Shown: piece by piece, positions 46,242-54,343 of the stretch
Layout of the letters: each line of letters starts with the position of its first letter
How positions within the stretch are numbered: the stretch's first letter is position 1
DNA from: Caballeronia pedi
Lineage (GTDB): Bacteria; Pseudomonadota; Gammaproteobacteria; Burkholderiales; Burkholderiaceae
Length of the DNA stretch: 64,000 bases
Reading direction: 5' to 3'
Assembly (NCBI RefSeq): GCF_001544915.2
Contig: NZ_FCOE02000010.1
Coordinates: forward strand, 186,001 to 250,000
Position numbers and translations under genes: made by a program
The notes under the pieces: model-generated
The model's input: the letters and a program-made list of their open reading frames with translations, nothing else
Databases searched by the model: none
Told to the model about the DNA's origin: nothing

Positions 46242-46559
46242 ATGTACACTGTCGCCGAAACGCCCGTTTTTAAAGCGTATGTATCTGACTATTGGACGGA
46301 AGACGAGCGTGGCGCGTTTTGCGCATGGTTGGCGTCGAACGCGGAAGCAGGCGATGTTATTCCAGGGTCCGGGGGATGCCGGAAGGTCCGGTGGGGCCGC
46401 AAAGGCGTGGGCAAACGTGGTGGCGTAAGGGTTATTTATTACAACGTGTTTGCAGATGGCGTAATTTGGCTGTTGACGATCTATGGCAAAAACGTTGCGG
46501 AGAATATTCCAGCTCATGAGCTCAAGTTGCTCAAGGAGATGATCGATGCCGCTCACTAA
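46242..46559 (+). CDS. higB: HigB-like toxin (RelE/ParE family)
   Basis: A 105-residue mRNA-interferase-type toxin of the HigB-2 group. AFCAWLASNAEAGDVIPGSG, then GCRKVRWGRKGVGKRGGVRV and IYYNVFADGVIWLLTIYGK are the family core. The reversed toxin-first order and 14-base overlap with the antitoxin are typical of HigBA. It is encoded on the strand opposite to the surrounding phage genes. Confidence 0.88.
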   Translation: MYTVAETPVFKAYVSDYWTEDERGAFCAWLASNAEAGDVIPGSGGCRKVRWGRKGVGKRGGVRVIYYNVFADGVIWLLTIYGKNVAENIPAHELKLLKEMIDAAH

Positions 46560-46857
46560 GAAAGAACTTGCCGCAAAGGAAGCGAAGCGCAATCTAAGTG
46601 GCGAGTTGCTGCAGGCGGTCCGCGAAATGAAGCAAGGCCGTGCAGCCCGCGTCACACACGTGGAGCCGTCCACAGCATCTGTAGCCCGCGACAAAAGCGG
46701 TCTGTCACAAAGTGAATTCGCCAAGCTTATTGGCGTCTCACTGCGCACGTTGCAGGAGTGGGAGCAAGGCCGGCGCAAGCCGACGGGCGCCGCCCAAACC
46801 TTGCTGCGCGTGGCGGCGCTGCACCCGGAAGCGCTCCGCGATCTGCAAAGCAGTTGA
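46546..46857 (+). CDS. higA: HigA-like antitoxin (XRE helix-turn-helix)
   Basis: A 103-residue antitoxin and autorepressor. The first half binds the toxin; the second half is an XRE domain (SGLSQSEFAKLIGVSLRTLQ, WEQGRRKPTGAA). It overlaps higB. The palindrome at 46215-46231 is its likely operator. Confidence 0.88.
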   Translation: MPLTKKELAAKEAKRNLSGELLQAVREMKQGRAARVTHVEPSTASVARDKSGLSQSEFAKLIGVSLRTLQEWEQGRRKPTGAAQTLLRVAALHPEALRDLQSS

Positions 46858-46952
46858 CTGGACGCAGCTTTGTTCCGATGTCTGACGGCGACTGACGTCG
46901 ATCGCGATAAGCGAGCCGGAAACAAACTCTGCTGAATGCGAACAAGCTCTTT

Positions 46953-47249
46953 ATGCGATTTATCACCGGACACACGACGCGTGGGAAAAGCGTCTTTTAT
47001 GACCTGTTCGCCGAAAGCGAAGCGGCGGAGCTCGAAATGCGCGCGATCTTGCTTCAGGCACTCACGACCTGGTTGCACAATCAGAAGATGACGCAAGCAG
47101 CAGCAGCAGCCGCAGAAGTGCTTGGCACGACGCAGGCGCGTGTGTCTGACATCAAGCGAGGAAAGATCAACCAGTTCAGTCTCGACTTGCTCGTCAAGTT
47201 GGCTGCGCGGGCTGGCCTGCACCCCCGCATGAAGCTTGAGTCGAGTTGA
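46953..47249 (+). CDS. XRE-family antitoxin-like regulator without toxin partner
   Basis: A 98-residue protein with an HTH of the HTH_37 type (LGTTQARVSDIKRGKINQFS, LDLLVKLAARAG), usually the antitoxin beside a RelE-type toxin. No toxin frame is found upstream. It ends directly before the next antitoxin-like gene (TGA then ATG). It may serve as an orphan repressor or immunity antitoxin. Confidence 0.7.
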   Translation: MRFITGHTTRGKSVFYDLFAESEAAELEMRAILLQALTTWLHNQKMTQAAAAAAEVLGTTQARVSDIKRGKINQFSLDLLVKLAARAGLHPRMKLESS

Positions 47250-47543
47250 ATGACCTTGACCGCCTCTCCCACCTTCGATGCCGCTGATTACCTTGACAGT
47301 GAAGAAACGATTGCAGAGTTTTTCGCTGCGGCGATGGAAGATCCTAACCCCAACGTTTTTCTCTCGGCTCTCGGTGCCGTCATGCGCGCTCGAGGAGTCG
47401 CCAAAGTCGCGGCAGAAGCGGGGCTTGGACGAGAAAGCCTCTATAAAGCGATTGCTCCTGGGGCTCACCCACGCGATGAGACCATTCAAAAGCTGCTGCG
47501 AGTGTTGGGCGTACGTATGAACGTCGCTGCGCGGCACGGCTAA
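47250..47543 (+). CDS. Addiction-module antidote (HI1420-like HTH) without toxin
   Basis: A 97-residue protein matching the putative antidote family paired with HI1419/HigB-like toxins: DSEETIAEFFAAAMEDPNPN, then AKVAAEAGLGRESLYKAI and TIQKLLRVLGVR. No toxin gene adjoins it. It probably shares a transcript with the preceding XRE gene. Confidence 0.75.
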   Translation: MTLTASPTFDAADYLDSEETIAEFFAAAMEDPNPNVFLSALGAVMRARGVAKVAAEAGLGRESLYKAIAPGAHPRDETIQKLLRVLGVRMNVAARHG

Positions 47544-47579
47544 TTGCCACGGCTCGTCGCCGCGTGTTCTCACGGCTCG

Positions 47580-47826
47580 ATGACGCTCAGTGATGATGTT
47601 GTCTCGAGCGATCCCATCGCACACGTTGTCAAAGCGGTTCACGCCAAAGTGAAGGAGCTCCGACTTGCCGACGTACAGGGAACTGCGAGCACGGGCACTC
47701 GCTGATGACGACGTGCGGATTGAATACGACCGGCGCAACCGCGAAAAGAATTCGCTGCTCGATGAAACTCTGGCTGCTCGCCGCGACGGTGACCAGACTG
47801 AACGGCATCCAACTGAAACGAAATAG
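47580..47826 (+). pseudogene. Truncated antitoxin-like fragments
   Basis: Two overlapping short frames are seen. One (ATG 47580) has 41 codons. The other starts at TTG 47665 with GGAG 8 bases upstream and encodes 53 residues beginning MPTYRELRARALADDDVRIE, the pattern of the N-terminal arm of HigA/XRE antitoxins. It stops just where the helix-turn-helix should begin. It is probably a decayed antitoxin, though an unusual short product is possible. Confidence 0.4.
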
Positions 47827-47836
47827 TCCTTCAGGC

Positions 47837-48640
47837 TCATGCCCCGCCCTCACCATCGTGCTCCATTCCCAGCACCCAGCGCAGCGCTTCCGCGCGGTCG
47901 CCCGACGACATTTCGAGCTCGCGTGTGATCTCCTTGCGGCTGCGCAGTTTCGGTTTTGCGTCGCCGATTACTGCCCGTTGCGCACGAGCGCGTGCGTGGC
48001 CAACGACATGCTCACCGGCCGCAACAAGCTCTCGAACCTTCTCCCGTTGCTCATCAGGCGAGAGCTTGGAGAGCTGGCGCGCGTGAGTGACATTGATCCG
48101 CAGGCTATCGACCGCATTGCGGACATCCGCGCAGCAGTCAAGCAGCGCGACCGTACCGCGAACAGTTCCGAGCCCGCAGCCGAAAATCGTTGCGACTTCG
48201 CCCTCGCTGTATCCGAGTGCCATCACCCGCCTCATTTTCTCGGCGCGGCCGAGCGGCGTGTCTGCCTCTCGCAATTCGTTTTCACCGATGATCGCAGTCA
48301 GCGTCGTGCGCCGCTCTCCGCGGTACACCTGCGCCGGGATCTGGATCGGCTTCTCACCACGAGCGCGCCGCCACTCGTTGACTAAGCGTGCGGCCTTCGT
48401 ACGTTGCCTGCCGACCGCCACTTCGGTCTCGCCTGTCTCCGTGTTCTTCACGACGGAAATCGGCTGCAACACGCCCTGGAAGTCGATGTTTCGTGCAAGA
48501 TCCTCGTTCACTGGCAAGTCGACACGAGGGTCGTACAGTGGCGATGAGCTATCCGTCACGAGCACCAGCCGCTCCGGATCGAAGAACAAGAGGTTTGTTT
48601 TTCCCGACGCACCATAGGCGTCGACTGAGTTCTTTGCCAT
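47837..48640 (-). CDS. Phage ParB-like protein
   Basis: A 267-residue protein with an N-terminal ParB/Spo0J nuclease-like domain (NIDFQGVLQPISVVKN, then EVAVGRQRTKAARLVNEW) and a central helix-turn-helix (GYSEGEVATIFGCGLGTVRG). In phages such proteins act in gene regulation or maintenance; no ParA is nearby, so plasmid-type partition is unlikely. The ATG at 48640 with AGGAAG upstream is preferred to one five codons earlier. It follows the small zinc-ribbon gene by 18 bases. Confidence 0.82.
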   Translation of the reverse strand: MAKNSVDAYGASGKTNLLFFDPERLVLVTDSSSPLYDPRVDLPVNEDLARNIDFQGVLQPISVVKNTETGETEVAVGRQRTKAARLVNEWRRARGEKPIQIPAQVYRGERRTTLTAIIGENELREADTPLGRAEKMRRVMALGYSEGEVATIFGCGLGTVRGTVALLDCCADVRNAVDSLRINVTHARQLSKLSPDEQREKVRELVAAGEHVVGHARARAQRAVIGDAKPKLRSRKEITRELEMSSGDRAEALRWVLGMEHDGEGGA

Positions 48641-48658
48641 TCGTTTCTTCCTCAAACT

Positions 48659-48817
48659 TCAGTGGTCACACGGGAGCCGGCCATCGACGTTTTGCTTCGC
48701 GCCACAGGACAGGCATACCTTTAAGGTGCTCGTAGTCAAACGCTCTTCCGAATTTGCCTCGCGTGTCTCGTGTCGATCGCCATCGACGTCTCGCTTCGAG
48801 CTCTTGGCCTGATTCAT
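48659..48817 (-). CDS. Small zinc-ribbon-like phage protein
   Basis: A 52-residue frame, MNQAKSSKRDVDGDRHETR at the start and KVCLSCGAKQNVDGRLPCDH at the end. The CxxC plus a later Cys/His suggests a half zinc ribbon. AAGGG lies 6 bases before the ATG, and the gene fills the gap before parB on the same strand. It is too short for most gene callers. Confidence 0.55.
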   Translation of the reverse strand: MNQAKSSKRDVDGDRHETREANSEERLTTSTLKVCLSCGAKQNVDGRLPCDH

Positions 48818-48877
48818 TTACAGCCCTTTTGCAGTACCAATCCGATGGTGCACGGTTACAGCGGTAGTTCGGCTTCT

Positions 48878-49165
48878 CTACCCTTCCGTCACCGCGAGTT
48901 CGCCTATTTCAGCGGCTGCTTCCGGTTCCGCCTCTGATCCGCCATCTGCTTTTTTCTTTGCCGGCGGCTGGTAGCCGTAGCAAAAGCCCGCCATCGGCAG
49001 CGGATGACAGGGCTCGTCCATGAACGTGCGCTTTGAGAGCGTCTCGTGCTCGCCGGTTTCGACATGAAAGGCCTCCGGGTTTTCTTGACGAATCTTCTCT
49101 TCCACGACCTTGATCGTTTCGGGCGTGGCTTGTTTCAGCATTTGCTGGTGTCGCGGTAAGTGCAC
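48878..49165 (-). CDS. Hypothetical phage protein, 95 residues
   Basis: The start is GTG 49165 with AGGAGG 5-6 bases upstream; an internal ATG (49141) is an alternative. The sequence has a helical first half (TPETIKVVEEKIRQENPEAF), a CHPLPMAGFCYGY segment and an acidic Ala/Glu tail. No family is recognised. It starts the leftward set that includes ParB. Confidence 0.6.
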   Translation of the reverse strand: MHLPRHQQMLKQATPETIKVVEEKIRQENPEAFHVETGEHETLSKRTFMDEPCHPLPMAGFCYGYQPPAKKKADGGSEAEPEAAAEIGELAVTEG

Positions 49166-49370
49166 TCGTACTCCTCCTCAGTAGATGGTGGGATCTCCGG
49201 CCTCTGACAGAATCTCGGCTCTCACTCCTTGACTGCATTCGAATCGGATACCCCGTGAAACTAGATCGATAATTTCAAAGAAATGTCCTCTCAGCCGTCC
49301 AACCCGCATCAATAACGACGGGCTCGACATCATTGCTGACGATGGCGGCCTTACCGCAATCCTCGGCGTC

Positions 49371-49592
49371 GTGACGATCCGGTTACACGAAGAAACGGTT
49401 AAGGCACTCATCGAAACAAAGATCACCCAATCTGATCTGCCCGCCGGCGATAAGTCGAAATTCGTCGCTGCGCTTCGATCGCTGCCCGCCGACGCCACAA
49501 AACACCTAACGGTGAAGCTATTGGACTTGGCACTGGCTCATGCGCCGACCGCACTCCACACAATACAAACAGCGCTTCATCTTTCGTCTTGA
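49371..49592 (+). CDS. Hypothetical protein or C-terminal gene remnant
   Basis: A 73-residue frame from GTG 49371 (LPAGDKSKFVAALRSLPADA, then KHLTVKLLDLALAHAPTALH). The same frame stays protein-like for about 25 codons upstream (GLDIIADDGGLTAILGVV) but has no start codon there. That suggests the 3' end of a gene whose 5' part was lost. It overlaps an opposite-strand frame. Confidence 0.35.
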   Translation: MTIRLHEETVKALIETKITQSDLPAGDKSKFVAALRSLPADATKHLTVKLLDLALAHAPTALHTIQTALHLSS

Positions 49593-49737
49593 TCTCTTCA
49601 AGTCGCTCGAAGCGGCCCCAACCTACCGACGGGCCAAGCTCGATCCAGAACTCCGGAACATCAACTTCCGATTCAATTGTCACGAAGCCATTGAGGAAGA
49701 CAACAGCGTCGGCATGAAGATCTAGTCGATTACTCAC
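49423..49737 (-). CDS. Hypothetical phage protein, 104 residues
   Basis: The GTG start at 49737 has GGAG about 9 bases upstream. The first 60 residues are protein-like (LHADAVVFLNGFVTIESEVD, then PEFWIELGPSVGWGRFERLE). The last 40 are Arg-rich and lie antisense to the frame at 49371. It matches the strand of the early operon. Confidence 0.4.
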   Translation of the reverse strand: MSNRLDLHADAVVFLNGFVTIESEVDVPEFWIELGPSVGWGRFERLEEIKTKDEALFVLCGVRSAHEPVPSPIASPLGVLWRRRAAIEAQRRISTYRRRADQIG

Positions 49738-49775
49738 CTCTGGTGCTCCTCGGCAGATAAATCATCATGGAAGCG

Positions 49776-50294
49776 CTAGAGGCACTCGTCAGACCGGCCG
49801 TTCCGGCTTTCAACGGCTCCACCGAAAGCATCCATACGCGAACGGCGAGGTCGTTCGACTACCGTATAAATATCGGACGCACGCATTAGCCATCGTGATG
49901 GCAGTCGCTCATTGCATTTCTGCGGAACACTTTCAGCGCGGCCAACCGAAGCCACATGAGACCTGATAGAGCGACGAATATGGCTCCTGCACGTTGCCTC
50001 GCGATTCCTCCGCGTTCGCCGATTATTCTTGAGGGCCTTTACCAGTTGACGCGCGGTTTGCGTCTTCCGCGGTCGGTACACCTCCGGCCAGATCTCGATC
50101 CAATCGTGAGGACGCAGGTCTTGCCGACGGACGATGCCCTTCGTGAGTCTCTCGATTAACACACAACGCGCCGGCGAGATCGGGGAACGGCCTGACGCTA
50201 GCTGCGACAAGTACGAAGTCGACACGTCGAGCATTGCTGCAAGCCAAGTCAGGGTCCCGCGCGGGCAACTGTTGAAGTAAGTTTTTAGGTCCAT
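49776..50294 (-). CDS. YdaS-like Cro-type regulator
   Basis: A phage helix-turn-helix protein: LKTYFNSCPRGTLTWLAAML, then VSTSYLSQLASGRSPISPAR is the YdaS/Cro pattern. It is divergent from the CI-like gene, the usual lysis/lysogeny pair. The frame continues to 172 residues with an Arg-rich tail, longer than the roughly 80 residues normal for the family, so the tail may be an extension of little value. A TTGACT box lies 17 bases from a weak minus-10, so close to the ATG that the mRNA may be leaderless. Confidence 0.7.
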   Translation of the reverse strand: MDLKTYFNSCPRGTLTWLAAMLDVSTSYLSQLASGRSPISPARCVLIERLTKGIVRRQDLRPHDWIEIWPEVYRPRKTQTARQLVKALKNNRRTRRNREATCRSHIRRSIRSHVASVGRAESVPQKCNERLPSRWLMRASDIYTVVERPRRSRMDAFGGAVESRNGRSDECL

Positions 50295-50363
50295 AACGCA
50301 GCGTAGTGTTCGATAAACCAAAAGTCAAGTGACAACTGGCTTAGTTAAAACTAAACTAGCGGT
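50295..50363. promoter_or_regulatory. Divergent operator/promoter region of the lysogeny switch
   Basis: This 69-base AT-rich stretch separates the two divergent regulators. It contains the palindrome TTAGTTAAAACTAA (50341-50354, 6-bp arms), a likely repressor site overlapping the rightward promoter. A leftward TTGACT is at about 50324-50329. Confidence 0.5.
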
Positions 50364-50756
50364 ATGAACTCTACCGACACGCGCCGCGCGCGCCTAAAAG
50401 AATGGCTCGGCACTCACCCGACGCCACCAAAGGAGAAGAGCTATTTCTCCCAGCTCGTCAATGGAACAGCATCGTTCGGTGAGCGCGCTGCCCGCCGTAT
50501 CGAGCGTCAATACGGGATGGACGAGGGTTACCTTGACCGTCCACTGCCTGGCGCGCCAAGCCCGACAGACAAGGCCGCTTCCTCGATGCGGAATAGCCCA
50601 AGTTCTCCCGACCCATCGCGTTCTATCCTGCGCCTTATGTCGCAGCTGACTGAGACACAAAAGGCAGAGATCGCGAACACGATGCAGGCCATGGCGGATC
50701 GTAACGAGCGGCTGCTTGCCGAACTACTCGCACGAAACACAGACGCGACGTCTTGA
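50364..50756 (+). CDS. CI-like repressor lacking a peptidase domain
   Basis: A 130-residue DNA-binding protein. The N-terminal helix-turn-helix (RARLKEWLGTHPTP, YFSQLVNGTASFGERAAR, IERQYGMDEGYLDRP) matches phage CI-type repressors. It lacks the S24/LexA-like cleavage domain that normally follows; the remainder is a linker and a helical tail (SQLTETQKAEIANTMQAMAD) that could dimerise. RecA-stimulated self-cleavage is therefore not expected. Confidence 0.7.
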   Translation: MNSTDTRRARLKEWLGTHPTPPKEKSYFSQLVNGTASFGERAARRIERQYGMDEGYLDRPLPGAPSPTDKAASSMRNSPSSPDPSRSILRLMSQLTETQKAEIANTMQAMADRNERLLAELLARNTDATS

Positions 50757-51038
50757 CCGGCCACAGGGATAGCGGCATTTCGAGCTTGACGCCCCGCGAA
50801 GCTCGACCGGATAGCGACACGCTTAGACGCGAGTACAGTTACCACTTTACTTCATACGTTTAATTCAATAAACTCCGGTTTGATGTCATTGCATGTAACG
50901 AGTACGTGCGACGTGTTAGCCGTACTCGGCGTGGAGACGATCCACATACATGACTTAGTCCACCCTAAAGGTCGGTGAACGAATGCGATCGACATCACTA
51001 CTTCAGCCATATTGATAGTTGAACTAATCGGAGGTGTG

Positions 51039-51971
51039 ATGTTCGATCGAATTTTCCCCGTTACTGACGTTGATAAGCGCGCAGCATGCTCTGACATGTC
51101 ACTCGATCAAATCTTGGGACTACACCTCCCTAACGACACTGCCCTGATTCTTCGCACGTGTCGAGAGGATATGTCATCGAGCAACGGCTTCGTATGGCCC
51201 GACGTCGGTGAGACCGCACAAGCGCTCGATTGGGCGCCGACAAGGCGTTGTGGCGGAGGACTGCACGGCTGGCTTTATGGTCATGGGAACTACTACGCTC
51301 GAAGCGATCACCACGGCCATTGGCCTCTCGACTCTACGACTAAGTGGCTGGTCGTCGAGGTTCAGACGGACGACATCATTGTGCTCGACGGAAAATGCAA
51401 ATTTTCACGCGGTGAAGTGGTCTTTGTCGGGGGCATGAAAGAAGCGACAGATTTTCTCATCGTCCATGAGCCTCGCGCTCTCAGCGGTCCAGTGATTGGC
51501 GCTCACTTGACGGTCGGTCAGGGTCAGACTGCCACGGTCGGCGCGCTTGGATCGGCTACAACCGGTGACTACGGCGCCGCTACCGCGGGCGATTTCGGCA
51601 GTGCTTACGCCGGAAATCACGGGAATGCGGTAGCAGGTATGCGCGGCACAGCTACCGTAGGCTTCAAGGGTTCCGCGACGGCAGGCGACTACGGATTCGT
51701 TACCGCTGGCGACTTCTCTCAGGCTCGAGTTGGTGATTTCGCTAGAGCGACTGTTGGTGATGGCGGCACCGCAATCTCGGGCTTGTCGAGCATTGCCGAG
51801 TCGGGACTCGCAGGCACTGCAGCAGCGGGCGAAAGCGGCCAAATCAGAATTCGCTACTGGGATCCGATCACGTACCGGTATCGCACGAAAGTCGGCTATG
51901 TGGGCGAGGATGGCTTGCAGCCGAACGTGCTGTACAAACTAGACGGCAATTTTCGTTTCAGCACGGTATGA
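51039..51971 (+). CDS. DUF7666-type repeat protein
   Basis: A 310-residue protein. The N-terminal part contains LILRTCREDMSSSNGFVWP and RCGGGLHGWLYGHGNYY, a pattern common in phage and plasmid hypothetical proteins. It is followed by about 100 residues of ATAGDYG-type octapeptide repeats, which should stack like ice-nucleation or other parallel beta folds. The end is IRYWDPITYRYRTKVGYVGE. The function is not known. The ATG at 51039 follows GGAGGT. Confidence 0.7.
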   Translation: MFDRIFPVTDVDKRAACSDMSLDQILGLHLPNDTALILRTCREDMSSSNGFVWPDVGETAQALDWAPTRRCGGGLHGWLYGHGNYYARSDHHGHWPLDSTTKWLVVEVQTDDIIVLDGKCKFSRGEVVFVGGMKEATDFLIVHEPRALSGPVIGAHLTVGQGQTATVGALGSATTGDYGAATAGDFGSAYAGNHGNAVAGMRGTATVGFKGSATAGDYGFVTAGDFSQARVGDFARATVGDGGTAISGLSSIAESGLAGTAAAGESGQIRIRYWDPITYRYRTKVGYVGEDGLQPNVLYKLDGNFRFSTV

Positions 51972-52077
51972 ATGCGCCGAAAAGCGCGCGGCATTGCCAG
52001 CGTATCCTTTCGAACGTATCGTCGCCCTGCTCGACTGAAACGCATGTCGCAACATTTTTTACCGGAGACGCCGCGCG

Positions 52078-52314
52078 ATGAAGCTTTTGACACGCGCCTT
52101 TATTCTCGAAAACTATGGCGTGCGCCTCACGATGAACCAACTGGCAACGCTTCTTGCGATGTCCGAGGGCACGATCCGCAACCAGGTCAGCGCCGAGACG
52201 TTCCCGATTCCGACTTACACGGAGGGTGCCAAGCGCTTCGCCCCATACGACGCAGTCGCGGACTATCTAGACGAGATGTCTGCAAAGGCGCGCGAGAGAC
52301 GTTTTGCCGCTTGA
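52078..52314 (+). CDS. AlpA/excisionase-like DNA-binding protein
   Basis: A 78-residue winged-helix-type protein. TMNQLATLLAMSEGTIRNQV, then SAETFPIPTYTEGAKRFAPY is characteristic of phage AlpA/PrtN-like or Xis-like regulators. It lies in the position of a directionality factor for the integrase at the opposite end. GGAG is 11 bases before the ATG. Confidence 0.7.
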   Translation: MKLLTRAFILENYGVRLTMNQLATLLAMSEGTIRNQVSAETFPIPTYTEGAKRFAPYDAVADYLDEMSAKARERRFAA

Positions 52315-52374
52315 ATCGTTCCCTAAATCGCTAGTTTGTCGATCTCTGTGTCTTACGAGATATTCTCCCACCAG

Positions 52375-52791
52375 TCACAAGACGCCAATAAGTGCGAAGT
52401 AAGCCACTGCAACTGGGAACGCCGCTAAAGCGGCAAACCCTATTGCTGCTCCTCCGGCGCCCAGTGCTGCTGTTCGGCCGAGAGAGAACTTTCTTTGCTT
52501 CACGTCTTTGATGTTTTGGACATCCACAATTTCCGAGGCGCCCATCAAATGTGTCGAGTCGATACGAGTGATGCGCATCTCAGATGCGATCCCATCACAT
52601 GTCGCATAGCGAATCTCGTCGCCGACCCTGAAGTCCGCGAGATCGAAGACGGTGTCAGAGCACGTCGACTTTATTTGATTTGTAGCGTCAACACTCTTAG
52701 ATTGGTGATGCTGAATGGGCTGAAAGGAGGTGCAACTCTGCAGGAATACAACAATTACACAGATAGTCTTTCGCAAATATGAATACGTCAT
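52375..52791 (-). CDS. Hypothetical lipoprotein
   Basis: A 138-residue protein. A lipoprotein signal (MTYSYLRKTICVIVVFLQSC, lipobox LQSC) is followed by a soluble beta-type domain (FRVGDEIRYATCDGIASEM) and a C-terminal Gly/Ala hydrophobic helix. No family is recognised. Such lipoproteins in prophages can alter phage adsorption (inference). Confidence 0.65.
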   Translation of the reverse strand: MTYSYLRKTICVIVVFLQSCTSFQPIQHHQSKSVDATNQIKSTCSDTVFDLADFRVGDEIRYATCDGIASEMRITRIDSTHLMGASEIVDVQNIKDVKQRKFSLGRTAALGAGGAAIGFAALAAFPVAVAYFALIGVL

Positions 52792-53101
52792 CCTGGATCG
52801 CTTCTGGGTGATTCGCCACTCTAACTACAACGATCCAACTCGACCATCGGCCTTGTACGAAAATCAACACCCCCTATCGTAGGCTACGGTGCCATGATGA
52901 ACTGATCGATCATCGGATCAGATCGTCCGCGATTCGAGCGAAAAGGGTCTGCCGACGAACCGACAGCTTTGGTCCGCAGAGGTGACAATCCGGAGGCTCG
53001 GCTACGCATGCAGCCTTGCCCTTGAAATTTTGAATTTCAGACTAGTCTGTTGATCTCGCCCACAGGATGCAGTAATCTTTTCTTACAACGCGCGGAGGTC
53101 G
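52792..53101. other. Intergenic region
   Basis: 310 bases of lower GC content between the lipoprotein and the next rightward gene. I see no gene here; it probably holds divergent promoters. Confidence 0.5.
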
Positions 53102-53509
53102 ATGCTCCTTTTCGATTTCCTGCGTGTCGTGTCTTATGGGGCAGTGTTTATATTTTCGTCGATGCGCCAAACTATCGTTCGACTCGACTCCGACGACATA
53201 AGAGTCCATCTCCTTTGCTACCTAGTTTGTGCGACCCTCGTATCGTACGGGCTGACGCAATCATGGTCGCTTGCTCATCTAGTCGAGTCCACGCGACTAT
53301 GGCAGGCACGCGAAAAAGAGAATTTCGACTGGATGGTACGAATTCAACTTGGCCAGCTCGCGTTGAAGATTTGCAGAGAACACATCAAACGAAAACGCCG
53401 CTGCCCGTCCGCCCGAAGTGTCTTCACCGATGCACTTGATTTAGATATGAGAAGTGCCGACGTGATCAAAGTGTGGGCATCCTGTCGTGACGCTCTGAGC
53501 CAGCAATAG
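53102..53509 (+). CDS. Hypothetical protein, 135 residues
   Basis: GGAGGT lies 3 bases before the ATG. The sequence has a hydrophobic N-terminal third (LCYLVCATLVSYGL) and a basic helical end (IQLGQLALKICREHIKRKRR, then SADVIKVWASCRDALSQQ). No domain is recognised. It is cargo of the right block. Confidence 0.5.
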   Translation: MLLFDFLRVVSYGAVFIFSSMRQTIVRLDSDDIRVHLLCYLVCATLVSYGLTQSWSLAHLVESTRLWQAREKENFDWMVRIQLGQLALKICREHIKRKRRCPSARSVFTDALDLDMRSADVIKVWASCRDALSQQ

Positions 53510-53633
53510 GCTTCACCCAGCGTTCGATAACCGCATCGCCGGACGTCGCAGTCTACGCTTGACAAGGACAAGTCCCAGAGCTAGCTTGAATCTCGACTCG
53601 CGGAACGTGCGGTTGATTCGGAGACCATCGAGG

Positions 53634-54176
53634 ATGATGCGAAAATTGTTCGTCTTAGCGCTGATATCGACGTCGCTCTCCGCGTCAGTTCCTCTAACGA
53701 CCGTTGCCGAAGAAATCGCCTCGCCGGGTACAGACGACCGGGCCTCACCGGTGTTCGGTGTAACTCTTCCCCCAGGCTATCGCGACTGGCAATTCATCAG
53801 CGTTGCGCATGAAGCAGGCAACAACAATGATATTCGCGGCATCCTCGGAAACGACATCGCAATGAAAGCGCTCAAGGAAGGGACGCTACCCTTCCCGGAC
53901 GGCTCCATCATCGTGCGGCTTGCCTACGAGTACGTGCCGTCAGAACGGAACAACGCCATCTTCGGCCGCGAACAGTCTTTCGTCGCTGGAGCTCCGACCA
54001 ATGTGCAGATCGAGGTCAAGGACTCCAAGCGTTACGCAAGTACTGGCGGATGGGGTTACGGTCAGTTCGAAAACGGCAAGGCCAACCCGAGCTTGAAGAT
54101 CGTCAATAGCTGCTTTGCGTGTCACGCGAAGTTGCCAGCCGCCGCGGATTTCGTGTTCACGACTTTTTCGAAGTAG
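53634..54176 (+). CDS. Cytochrome P460 family protein
   Basis: A periplasmic c-type haem protein of 180 residues. The signal peptide MMRKLFVLALISTSLSASVP ends near TTVAEE. Family features are PPGYRDWQFISVAHE, DIRGILGNDIAMKAL and the haem site CFACH (Cys160, Cys163, His164) near the end. Cytochromes P460 oxidise hydroxylamine or nitric oxide, or detoxify peroxide. Nothing in the neighbourhood shows its electron partner. Confidence 0.85.
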   Translation: MMRKLFVLALISTSLSASVPLTTVAEEIASPGTDDRASPVFGVTLPPGYRDWQFISVAHEAGNNNDIRGILGNDIAMKALKEGTLPFPDGSIIVRLAYEYVPSERNNAIFGREQSFVAGAPTNVQIEVKDSKRYASTGGWGYGQFENGKANPSLKIVNSCFACHAKLPAAADFVFTTFSK

Positions 54177-54343
54177 ATCTTCTGACAACACCGCGAAGAT
54201 TGCTTCTCTGGCGCAGCACGGGAGCTCGACCCAATTTGTGAGCGGTGGATTATCCACGGATCGTTGAACAAACTCTAATGCTGCGGGGAGCCAGCCAGCG
54301 CCAATCGTACACGCGTGGCTCACCCCCGTATCGCCACGTTGCC

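Noticed and set aside
45918-47840. Extension of the 45540 frame upstream to 766 codons
   Set aside because: It runs antisense through higBA and other genes; only the last 125 codons after a perfect ribosome-binding site are supported.
47705-48385. Rightward 226-codon frame
   Set aside because: Antisense to the ParB-like gene, with no domain of its own.
50852-51097. Leftward 81-codon frame near the DUF7666 gene
   Set aside because: It lacks a ribosome-binding site and overlaps the start of the better supported rightward gene.
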